Positions 7,571 through 14,406 of a stretch of DNA of 46,159 nucleotides are shown one piece after another (position 1 is the stretch's first letter; every line of letters begins with the position of its first letter). Source of the DNA: Salinarimonadaceae bacterium (GTDB taxonomy: Bacteria; Pseudomonadota; Alphaproteobacteria; Rhizobiales; Beijerinckiaceae). Location: positions 1-46,159 of the forward strand of contig REDO01000180.1 in NCBI GenBank assembly GCA_007693435.1, given 5' to 3'. The notes beneath the pieces were generated by a model. It was not told the DNA's origin. It worked only from the letters and a program-made list of their open reading frames with translations, and did not search any database. The position numbers and the translations under genes are program-made.

Positions 7571-8465
7571 CGATATCCTCAGACGCGTCGTAGACGCCTC
7601 CGCTCCCCCTCCGAAAGTCGTCGTGCAGGGCGCGACCGGCCGCGCCGCGCGCATGCATATCCGTCTGATGCGCGGCCATGGAACGCCCATCGTCGCCGGC
7701 GTTTCGCCGGGCAAGTCCGGCGAGGACGAGGGCTTGGCGATCTTCCCCGATTGCGCCTCGGCCGTCGCCGCGACGGGGGCGGAGGCGAGCATCGTCATGG
7801 TGCCGCCGCTCTCCGTCCTGCCCGCGATCCTCGACGCGTTGGCGGCGGGCCTGAAGCTCGTGGTCACCGTGACGGAGGGCATGCCCGTTCACGACGCCGT
7901 GCACGCGCGACGGGCGGTCGAGAAGGCGGGCGCGGTCTGGATCGGAGCCTCGACGCCCGGCCTCGCGGTCCCGGGCCGCATCAAGCTCGGCTTCCTGCCC
8001 GACGTGGCGCTCGCGCCGGGCTCCGTCGCGATCTGGTCGAAGAGCGGCACGCTGTCTTACGAGACGGGCCGGCGGCTCGTGCAGCGCGGGCTCGGCCAGT
8101 CCGCCTGGATCGGAGTCGGCGGCGACCCGGTGAAGGGCGCGCGCTTTCCCGATCTCGCGCCGATGTTTCGCGACCACGCGGCGACGCGCGCCATCGTCAT
8201 CATCGGCGAGATCGGCGGAGAGGAAGAGGAGGACCTCGCCGAGGCGCTCCTGCGCAAGCCCATCGGCAAGCCGGTCTTCGCGATCCTCGCCGGATCGGAG
8301 GCGCCCGAAGGCGTCACCATGGGCCATGCGGGCGCGATCGTCTCCGGCGGGCGCGGAACGCTCGCCTCCAAGACAACGGCCCTGCGCGGGGCAGGCGTGC
8401 GCGTATTCGACGCGATCGGCCCGCTGGTCGAGGCGGTGGCGACAGACCTGAAAGGCCAGGCATGA
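7563..8465 (+). CDS. ADP-forming CoA ligase alpha subunit (SucD/MtkB-like)
   Basis: The 300-residue protein is the alpha partner of the preceding ATP-grasp subunit. It has the CoA-binding Rossmann-like N-terminus (VVVQGATGRAARMHI near 20), the SKSGTLSYETG loop, and the phosphohistidine motif GHAGAIVSGGRGT with His255, the residue that carries phosphate during catalysis. Compared with standard SucD it has a longer N-terminal lead, and GIGGDP reads GVGGDP. Its start lies inside the beta gene and its stop overlaps the next start as ATGA, so the three proteins are probably translationally coupled. Together the subunits convert a carboxylate, ATP and CoA to acyl-CoA, ADP and phosphate. Confidence 0.88.
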   Translation: MRDDILRRVVDASAPPPKVVVQGATGRAARMHIRLMRGHGTPIVAGVSPGKSGEDEGLAIFPDCASAVAATGAEASIVMVPPLSVLPAILDALAAGLKLVVTVTEGMPVHDAVHARRAVEKAGAVWIGASTPGLAVPGRIKLGFLPDVALAPGSVAIWSKSGTLSYETGRRLVQRGLGQSAWIGVGGDPVKGARFPDLAPMFRDHAATRAIVIIGEIGGEEEEDLAEALLRKPIGKPVFAILAGSEAPEGVTMGHAGAIVSGGRGTLASKTTALRGAGVRVFDAIGPLVEAVATDLKGQA

Positions 8466-9631
8466 AGATCGAACTCAATCACGAACAGCGCCGCATGATC
8501 GCGAGCGTCCGCGAGCTGACGCAGGAGCGCTTCATCCATCGCGGCCTGAAATGGATGGACGGGACCTTTCCCTGGGAGAACGTGCGCGAGCTCGCCGATC
8601 TCGGCGTACTGGGCATGGCTGTCCCCGAGGAATATGGCGGGCTCGGCATGCCGGTGTTCGACACCGCGCTTGTCCTCGAGGAGATCGCCAAGGGCTGCTA
8701 CGTCACCGCCATGGCGGTGCTGGGAGAAGTCGGCGTGCAGGTGCGCGTCATCTCGACCTACGCGCCCGCCGCCATCAAGGAGCGGATCCTGCCGGGCGTC
8801 GTGACGGGCGAAAACATCCTCGCGATCTGCATGACCGAGCCGCATGCCGGCACGGACGTGCCCAACTACAAGACCAACACGCAGATCAAGGGCGACCGCG
8901 TTATCGTCAACGGCGTCAAGACCCTGATCTCCCGCGCGCCCGAGGCGGCGATGTTCGTCGTCTTCACGCGCGTGGACGGCGCGCCGGGACGCGAGGGCAT
9001 CGGCTGCGTCCTCGTTGAGGCCGGGACGCCGGGTCTCAACGTCACCGGCAATTACCACACGATGGGCGGCGAGAACCTGCATGAAGTGCAGTTCGAGAAC
9101 GTCGAGCTGCCGCGCGAGAACCTCGTGATCGAGCGCGACGGCATGCGCAAGCTGCTCTCGGCATTTAACACGCAGCGCTGCCTCAACCCGTCGATTTCGC
9201 TCGGCCTCGCCGAGGGCGCCTTCGACGCCGCGCTGGCCTACGCCAAGGACCGCACCGCGTTCGGGCGCCAGATCGGCGCCTTCCAGGGCATGCGCTGGAA
9301 GCTCGCCGATATGTACAAGGACATCGAGGCGGCGCGCGGCCTGCTCTACCGCGCCTGCGCCAGCGCCAACCCGTTCCCCGACCCGTTCCTCGCGGCCACC
9401 GCCAAGATCTTCTGCAACGAGATGTCGCTTCGGGTGACGTCGGAGGCCGTGCAGGTGCATGGCGGCTTCGGCTTCACCGACGAATATCTCGTCTCGCGGC
9501 TCTATCGGGGCGCCCGCTACGGCTCGCTCGGCGGCGGCTCCTCGGAGACGCTGCGCGATCTCATCGGAAAAAGACTCATGTCGGACGACGACGCCGGTGA
9601 CGGCGTGCTCGGACGACTTCTCGCTGACTGA
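8462..9631 (+). CDS. Acyl-CoA dehydrogenase family protein lacking the usual catalytic glutamate
   Basis: This 389-residue protein has the full acyl-CoA dehydrogenase fold: VPEEYGGLGMP near 54, the FAD-binding MTEPHAGTDVP (124-134), RTAFGRQIGAFQ (264-275) and VHGGFGFTDEYLVSRLYR (332-349). The C-terminal segment that normally reads YEGTSEI is GGGSSET (357-363), so the position of the catalytic base Glu of most family members is Gly358. By manual alignment the alternative base position used by isovaleryl-CoA dehydrogenase is Gln238. The protein should bind FAD and an acyl-CoA, but may not do classical alpha,beta-dehydrogenation. It overlaps the CoA-ligase alpha gene by four bases (ATGA), so its substrate is probably the acyl-CoA made there. 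A desulfinase-type or other elimination role is possible but unproven. Confidence 0.85.
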   Translation: MKIELNHEQRRMIASVRELTQERFIHRGLKWMDGTFPWENVRELADLGVLGMAVPEEYGGLGMPVFDTALVLEEIAKGCYVTAMAVLGEVGVQVRVISTYAPAAIKERILPGVVTGENILAICMTEPHAGTDVPNYKTNTQIKGDRVIVNGVKTLISRAPEAAMFVVFTRVDGAPGREGIGCVLVEAGTPGLNVTGNYHTMGGENLHEVQFENVELPRENLVIERDGMRKLLSAFNTQRCLNPSISLGLAEGAFDAALAYAKDRTAFGRQIGAFQGMRWKLADMYKDIEAARGLLYRACASANPFPDPFLAATAKIFCNEMSLRVTSEAVQVHGGFGFTDEYLVSRLYRGARYGSLGGGSSETLRDLIGKRLMSDDDAGDGVLGRLLAD

Positions 9632-9642
9632 AGGGTACGACC

Positions 9643-10431
9643 ATGGAATTCAGGAATCCGCTCAAGGAGAAGCTCGCGCGCGGCGAGCCGGCGCTGGGGA
9701 TCGCCGTGCGGCTGGCGCGCTCGCCCGACATCGCGCGCATCGCCAAGACGACGGGGCACGACTTCATCTTCATCGACATCCAGCACTCGATCTTCAACGT
9801 CGAGACGATCGCGAACATGGCGCAGACGGCGCTCGCCATCGGGATCGCGCCGTTGGTGCGGGTGCGCTCGATCGACGATCCGGACGTCTCGCTTCTCCTC
9901 GACAACGGCGTCACCGGGATCGTCTACCCGGACGTCAACACGCAGGAGCAGGCCCGGCGCGCGGTGGAGGTGTGCAAGTTCGCGCCGCTGGGCAAGCGCT
10001 CGGTCACGGGCGGCTACCCGATGTTCGACTACGCTCCCCTGCCCCTCGCGCAGGCGATCCCCGCCATCAACGACGCGACGCTAGTCGTGTGCATGATCGA
10101 GACGGTCGAGGGACTGGAGAACGTCGAGAAGATCGCCGCCGTGGCCGGCGTCGACGTGGTGCATGTGGGCACGAACGACCTGCTCGTGAACATGGGAATG
10201 CCCGGCCAGTTCGACCATCCCGACATCATCGCCGCGCAGGAGCGGGTGAACGCGGCCTGCGCGCGTTTCGGCAAGACCGCCGGCTGTGGCGGCAACCGCG
10301 ACGTCGGCCGTCAGGCGGCTGCGATCCGAAAAGGCGCGCGCTTCCTCACGACGCAGACCGATATCAGCTTCCTCGCCTCGGCCGCCTCGGACTGGACGAA
10401 GCGGCTGCGCGAGGCGCTCGCCGGGGGCTGA
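9643..10431 (+). CDS. HpcH/HpaI family class II aldolase
   Basis: The 262-residue TIM-barrel protein carries the family active site. This comprises His48 (DIQHS), Arg73 (VRVRS), the metal ligands Glu153 (MIETVEG) and Asp179 (GTNDL), and the VYPDVNTQEQA loop. Such enzymes reversibly cleave 4-hydroxy-2-oxoacids to pyruvate (or a related 2-oxoacid) and an aldehyde. It is the last gene of the CoA-ligase operon, 11 bases after the dehydrogenase stop with a GAAGGG ribosome site. In this setting it could release the 2-oxoacid or aldehyde that the ThDP enzyme and aldehyde dehydrogenase handle. GTNDL replaces the commoner GPADL. Confidence 0.85.
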   Translation: MEFRNPLKEKLARGEPALGIAVRLARSPDIARIAKTTGHDFIFIDIQHSIFNVETIANMAQTALAIGIAPLVRVRSIDDPDVSLLLDNGVTGIVYPDVNTQEQARRAVEVCKFAPLGKRSVTGGYPMFDYAPLPLAQAIPAINDATLVVCMIETVEGLENVEKIAAVAGVDVVHVGTNDLLVNMGMPGQFDHPDIIAAQERVNAACARFGKTAGCGGNRDVGRQAAAIRKGARFLTTQTDISFLASAASDWTKRLREALAGG

Positions 10432-10438
10432 GCCCCGG
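10421..10438. terminator. Short GC hairpin at convergent gene ends
   Basis: CCGGGG (10421-10426) pairs with CCCCGG (10433-10438) around a six-base loop that contains the aldolase stop codon. The convergent transporter gene ends at 10450. It is a plausible bidirectional terminator without a T-run. Confidence 0.3.
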
Positions 10439-10449
10439 CGGGGACGGGG

Positions 10450-10974
10450 TCAGGCGAAGCCGAGCGCCCCGGCCGCAGCCGCGGCGGCGAGAATGGCGAT
10501 GGGCGGAAGCCGCGTCGTCAGCGAGAGAGCAGCCGCGACCGCGACGACCACGAGGCGCTGCCAGGTCGGCGCGGCGGACAGGATGAAGAGCCAGGCGCTG
10601 GCCAGCATGAGGCCCACCGTCAGCGGCACGAACGCGCGACGCAGCAGCCGGAACCAGCGTCGCTCGCCCCAGGCGTTCCACATCCGCGCCGCGCTCGCGG
10701 CCAGGAGCACCGCCGGCGCGATGAAAGCCGTCGTCGCCGCGATCCCGCCCCCGACCCCCGCCATCTTCCAGCCGATCAGCGTGACGAACAGCATATTCGG
10801 GCCGGGCGAGGCCTGCGCCACGGCGAACAGCGCCGTGAACTCCTCATCCGTCATCCAGCCGTTGACCGACACGATCACCCGGTGCAGCTCGGCGAGCACC
10901 ACGTAAAGCCCGCCGATCGCGAGCAGCGATTGGGTCGTGAGGAACAAGAGGAGCTGGCGCAGCGGTTCATCCAT
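10450..10974 (-). CDS. Short CHR (chromate-type anion) transporter, second half of a pair
   Basis: The 174-residue, very hydrophobic protein is a one-domain member of the chromate ion transporter (CHR) family. It has about five membrane segments and the domain marks FLTTQSLLAIGGLYVVLAE (near 11-29) and QASPGPNMLFVTLIGWKMAG (near 54-73). Its start overlaps the stop of the other half-transporter by eight bases. Short CHR proteins usually occur as such pairs and together make one transporter with oppositely oriented halves. CHR transporters move oxyanions such as chromate and possibly sulfate. It lies at the distal end of the TTT transporter operon, so its natural cargo may be a pathway product rather than chromate. 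Confidence 0.85.
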   Translation of the reverse strand: MDEPLRQLLLFLTTQSLLAIGGLYVVLAELHRVIVSVNGWMTDEEFTALFAVAQASPGPNMLFVTLIGWKMAGVGGGIAATTAFIAPAVLLAASAARMWNAWGERRWFRLLRRAFVPLTVGLMLASAWLFILSAAPTWQRLVVVAVAAALSLTTRLPPIAILAAAAAAGALGFA

Positions 10975-11548
10975 TGCGGCGCATCTCCCACAGGGTGAGC
11001 GCGATCGTCAGCGGAACGAGCGCCGCCAGCGTCCAGATCAGAGGCGCGCGAAAGATCACGATCGCCGTTACTCCCGCCACGACCGTGACCATGGCGAGCG
11101 GGCGCCGGCGCAGGGGCCAGAGGAGCTTGAGGGTGACGGCGAGTATCAGCCCGGCAGCCGCCGCCGCCACCGCCGCGATGGCGGAGCTCACCGCAGCGAT
11201 ATCCGTGAAGGCGGCGTGAACGGTGGCGAGCGTCATCACCGCGATCATCGGAACGATGAGGAGACCGCCGAGGCAGGCGACCGTTCCGCGCCATCCGGAC
11301 GCGCGCATGCCGAAGACCACGGCGAAATTGATGATGTTGGGGCCGGGCAGCACCTGGCAGAGGGCCAGCATCTCGGTGAACTCGTCCTGCGTCACCCAGC
11401 GGCGCTTGGTCACGAGCTCGTAGACGACGATGGGGAGGACGCCGCCGAACCCGGTCGCGCCGATCCAGAGCCAGCAGAGAAACAGTTGCCCGTACGTCAC
11501 CCCGCGCCCCGGCAGATCGGCGACGGCGGGCGCATGCTCGGACGCCAT
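10967..11548 (-). CDS. Short CHR (chromate-type anion) transporter, first half of a pair
   Basis: The 193-residue membrane protein begins with a short cytoplasmic leader and continues with the CHR domain. Marks include FGGVLPIVVYELVTKRRW (near 34-51), the LALCQVLPGPNIINFAVVFG block near 62-81, and several later hydrophobic helices. The ATG at 11548 has GAGGAG eight bases upstream and is 11 bases after the SDR stop; the open frame further upstream is an antisense shadow of the SDR gene. Together with the overlapping downstream half it should form one anion transporter. Its placement behind a TTT importer and an SDR is unusual for chromate resistance and suggests a metabolic role. Confidence 0.85.
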   Translation of the reverse strand: MASEHAPAVADLPGRGVTYGQLFLCWLWIGATGFGGVLPIVVYELVTKRRWVTQDEFTEMLALCQVLPGPNIINFAVVFGMRASGWRGTVACLGGLLIVPMIAVMTLATVHAAFTDIAAVSSAIAAVAAAAAGLILAVTLKLLWPLRRRPLAMVTVVAGVTAIVIFRAPLIWTLAALVPLTIALTLWEMRRNG

Positions 11549-11559
11549 TTTTCCGCTCC

Positions 11560-12342
11560 TCAAGCGACGGGGCAGAGACCGCCGTCGACGTTGATCGCGG
11601 CGCCCGTCACGTAGGAGGCGGCGTCGGATGCGAGGAAACAGGCGACGTTGGCGAATTCCTCGGCCTCGCCTATGCGCCCGAGCGGGACGGTCTCGCCGAT
11701 CGGAGCGAGGAATTCCTCGTAACTCTGGCCGGAGCCCGACTTGGCGTAGCGGCGCTCCCATTGGCCGGACTTGATCTTGCCGACGCACAGGGCGTTGACC
11801 AGGATGTTCCAGGGCGCGAATTCCCGCGACAACGCCCGCGTCATCGCAATGCCCGCCGCGCGCGAGAGCGAGGTCGGGATGCTGCCGGCGTCGGGCGCCT
11901 TGCCGATGATGGCGCTGACATTGATCACACGCCCCCAGCGCCGCTCCTTCATGCCGGGTACGACGTCGCGGATCAGCTCGGCGGCGGCGAAGATCTTGAG
12001 ATCCATGTCGGCGACCATGCCGGCGCGGCTGACCGTCTCGATGGGACCGCGCTGCGAGGCGCCGGCGTTGTTGACGAGGATATCGACGCGCCCGAAGCGG
12101 GCCATGACCTGCGCGAGCGCCGCGTCGCGCGCGGCGGCGTCGGTGATGTCGCAGGCCACCGCCATCGCGTTTCCGCCGCCGGCCTTTTTGATCGCGGCCT
12201 CGGCGGCGGCGAGCGGTTCCGGGTTGCGCGCGAGGATCGCCACGTCGGCGCCGGAGGCGGCGAAGCGCTCCGCCATCGCGCGACCGAGCCCGGTGCTGCC
12301 GCCGGTCACGAGCGCCACGCGCCCCTTCAGATCAATCAGCAT
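11560..12342 (-). CDS. Short-chain dehydrogenase/reductase family protein with atypical active site
   Basis: The 260-residue protein has the classical SDR layout: the cofactor motif TGGSTGLG (13-20), the NNAG motif (91-94), the catalytic-serine strand INVSAIIG (Ser143) and the C-terminal YVTGAAINVDGG. The catalytic Tyr-x-x-x-Lys reads Thr157-x-x-x-Arg161 here (TSLSR) in an ungapped alignment to ordinary SDRs. The nucleotide fold is intact, but normal alcohol/ketone oxidoreduction is doubtful. It starts inside the end of the TTT membrane-subunit gene (11-base overlap) and is followed 11 bases later by the CHR pair, so it belongs to the transporter operon. It could be a redox enzyme with an altered proton relay, or a binding or regulatory protein. 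Confidence 0.85.
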   Translation of the reverse strand: MLIDLKGRVALVTGGSTGLGRAMAERFAASGADVAILARNPEPLAAAEAAIKKAGGGNAMAVACDITDAAARDAALAQVMARFGRVDILVNNAGASQRGPIETVSRAGMVADMDLKIFAAAELIRDVVPGMKERRWGRVINVSAIIGKAPDAGSIPTSLSRAAGIAMTRALSREFAPWNILVNALCVGKIKSGQWERRYAKSGSGQSYEEFLAPIGETVPLGRIGEAEEFANVACFLASDAASYVTGAAINVDGGLCPVA

Positions 12343-13873
12343 TCCTGTTCCCCGTTCCCTTGAGCGCCGCGAGTCCGCCGGAAACGCCCCGGCGCCTGTT
12401 GCGGATGACCGTCCACACCGTCCAGACGAGCAGCAGCGCCGTCATCCCCAGAAGCGTGCCGCTGATCGGGCGCTCCAGCATGCGGGTGAAGTCTCCGCGG
12501 AAGATGAGCATCGCGCGCTTGAAGTTCTCCTCGACCATCGGGCCCAGGATGAAGCCTATGAGGATCGGCGCGAGTTCGAACCGCATGAGGCGCAGCGCGT
12601 AGCCGAGCAGGCCGAAGCCAAGGACCACGAACACGTCGAAGGCGCTGGTGCGCACCGTATAGACGCCGATGCAGATGAAGCAGATCACCGCCGGATAGAG
12701 CACGCCGTAAGGGATCTTCAGCATCCGCACCCAGAGCCCGATCATCGGGATGTTGAGGACGATCAGCAAAAGGTTGCCGATCCAGAAGCTCGCGGCAAGG
12801 CCCCAGAAGATATCCGGGTTCTGGGTCATGAGCTGCGGCCCGGGGGTGATCCCGTGGATGAGCAGCGCGCCCATCATCACGGCCATCGTGGCCGAGCCCG
12901 GAATGCCCAGCGTCAGCGTCGGGATGAAGGCCGCCTGGACGGCGGCGTTGTTGGCCGATTCCGGCGCGGTCACGCCCTCGATCGCCCCTTTGCCGAAGCG
13001 TGAGGGGTCTCGCGCGATGCGCTTCTCGATCGCGTAGCTGATGAAGGTTCCGATGCTCGGACCGGTGCCCGGCAGCGCGCCGAAGAAGCCGCCGATCCCC
13101 GCCCCACGGAAGACCGGACCGACCGAGCGGCGCACGTCGTCGCGAGACGGGATCATCGAACGCAGAGTCACTTTCTGGATGAAAGGCGCGTTCACCTTCT
13201 CGCGGATAGACAGGATGATCTCCGAGAGCCCGAAAAGCCCCATGGCCAGCGCGATGAAGCTCAGGCCGTCGCGGAGTTCGAAATAGCCGAAGGTGAAGCG
13301 CGCCACGCCGCTGTCGATGTCCGAGCCCACCGTGCCGAGAGCCATCCCGAGGACGACCATGGCGAGCCCCTTGGCTGGGGCGTCCTGCGTGACGGTCGCC
13401 GCCGCCACGAGGCCGAATATCATCACCGCGAAATATTCCGCCGGCCCGAAGGCGAGCGCCCATTGCACGATGATGGGCGACAGGGCGTAGAGCGCGAGAA
13501 TGCCGCAGGTGCCGCCGATGAAGGAGGCGACCGTCGTGGAGAAGAGCGCGACGCCGGCGCGTCCCTGCTGGGTCATCGGATAGCCGTCGAGGCAGGTGAC
13601 GGCGTTCGACGGCGTGCCGGGCAGGTTGAGCAGGATCGACGCGGTCGAGCCGCCGTATTCCGCGCCGTAATAGACGCCGGCGAGCATCACGAGCGCCGTC
13701 GTCGGTTCGAGATAATAGGTGATCGGCAGGAGCATGGTCACCGCGGCGAGCGAGCCGATGCCCGGAAGCACACCGAAGAACGTGCCGAGAAACACGCCGA
13801 AGAAGCAATAGACGAGGTTCTCGAAACTGAGCGCGACCCCGAAGCCTGTTAAGATATTGGACCAGATATCCAT
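12332..13873 (-). CDS. tctA: Tripartite tricarboxylate transporter (TTT), large membrane subunit, TctA family
   Basis: The 513-residue protein has about a dozen membrane helices and the TctA signatures GVLPGIGSLAAVTMLLP, YYGAEYGGSTASILLNLPG and the mirrored GALPGTGPSIGTFISYA. It is the ion-coupled translocation subunit. Two starts are possible: ATG at 13885 or ATG at 13873. I prefer 13873, because it forms a TGATG junction with the stop of the small subunit. The symbol names the family only. The cargo is some carboxylate and cannot be read from this subunit. The gene is third in the operon and overlaps the SDR gene. Confidence 0.92.
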   Translation of the reverse strand: MDIWSNILTGFGVALSFENLVYCFFGVFLGTFFGVLPGIGSLAAVTMLLPITYYLEPTTALVMLAGVYYGAEYGGSTASILLNLPGTPSNAVTCLDGYPMTQQGRAGVALFSTTVASFIGGTCGILALYALSPIIVQWALAFGPAEYFAVMIFGLVAAATVTQDAPAKGLAMVVLGMALGTVGSDIDSGVARFTFGYFELRDGLSFIALAMGLFGLSEIILSIREKVNAPFIQKVTLRSMIPSRDDVRRSVGPVFRGAGIGGFFGALPGTGPSIGTFISYAIEKRIARDPSRFGKGAIEGVTAPESANNAAVQAAFIPTLTLGIPGSATMAVMMGALLIHGITPGPQLMTQNPDIFWGLAASFWIGNLLLIVLNIPMIGLWVRMLKIPYGVLYPAVICFICIGVYTVRTSAFDVFVVLGFGLLGYALRLMRFELAPILIGFILGPMVEENFKRAMLIFRGDFTRMLERPISGTLLGMTALLLVWTVWTVIRNRRRGVSGGLAALKGTGNRNAD

Positions 13874-14319
13874 CAGAATGGCCATCTCAGGGTGCGAATC
13901 GGGAGGCCCAGAAGCCCGATGAAGATCGTCCAGCACACAGCCGTGATGACGACGGCGGTGATCGCGATCGTCTTCGGACGCGCCTCGTCGTTGCCGATCA
14001 TGGAGACGACCGTGGCGATGAACGTCGCTGTGACCAGCCCCATGCGCGGCAGGATGAGCGCGAATGCGACGACGGCGGCCGTGACGGCGAGGAGCGGGCG
14101 GAAGGCGACGGCGGGCAACGCCCCCGGTCGGCCGATAGCGGTGAGCGCGATGACCCCTCCGAGGAACATCGCAATCGCGCCCAGCCAGTAGGGCACGAAG
14201 CCGGGCCCCATCCGGGACATGGTCCCCATGCGGTATTCCTGGGCGCCGATGAAAAAGAACATGCCAATCGCAATGATCAGCGCGCCCGAAACAAGATCGG
14301 TTCGATCAACTTCGCGCAT
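13873..14319 (-). CDS. tctB: TTT transporter small membrane subunit, TctB family
   Basis: The 148-residue protein has four predicted membrane helices and the family motif RMGPGFVPYWLG near residue 36. It partners the TctA-type subunit; its stop and the preferred downstream start share one base (TGATG). Two strong GC hairpins separate it from the binding-protein gene upstream, which probably lowers its expression relative to that gene. Confidence 0.9.
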   Translation of the reverse strand: MREVDRTDLVSGALIIAIGMFFFIGAQEYRMGTMSRMGPGFVPYWLGAIAMFLGGVIALTAIGRPGALPAVAFRPLLAVTAAVVAFALILPRMGLVTATFIATVVSMIGNDEARPKTIAITAVVITAVCWTIFIGLLGLPIRTLRWPF

Positions 14320-14345
14320 CGTTTCCCCGCATGCGACGAAAGGGG

Positions 14346-14367
14346 CCGGGAGCGCGTGCGCTCCCGG
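14346..14367 (-). terminator. Stem-loop 1 between binding-protein and membrane-subunit genes
   Basis: CCGGGAGCGC and GCGCTCCCGG form perfect 10-bp arms with two central bases (an effective loop of four or more). No T-run follows, so it more likely stabilises or attenuates mRNA than fully terminates. It is the second of two adjacent hairpins in transcription order. Confidence 0.55.
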
Positions 14368-14375
14368 CAGAAGAT

Positions 14376-14398
14376 CCGGGCCGGCGAAGCCGGCCCGG
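14376..14398 (-). terminator. Stem-loop 2 between binding-protein and membrane-subunit genes
   Basis: CCGGGCCGGC (14376-14385) and GCCGGCCCGG (14389-14398) are perfect 10-bp arms around GAA. The hairpin begins eight bases after the TctC-type stop codon. With stem-loop 1 it makes a double hairpin that could protect the binding-protein mRNA and reduce read-through into the membrane genes. Confidence 0.6.
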
Positions 14399-14406
14399 GG
14401 GACTCC

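Noticed and set aside
6413-8465. Citrate-cycle succinyl-CoA synthetase
   Set aside because: The phosphohistidine and ATP-grasp motifs are there, but the genes sit with an odd acyl-CoA dehydrogenase and an aldolase rather than with mdh or sucAB, and the sequences depart from SucCD at several conserved spots. A dedicated ligase is more likely.
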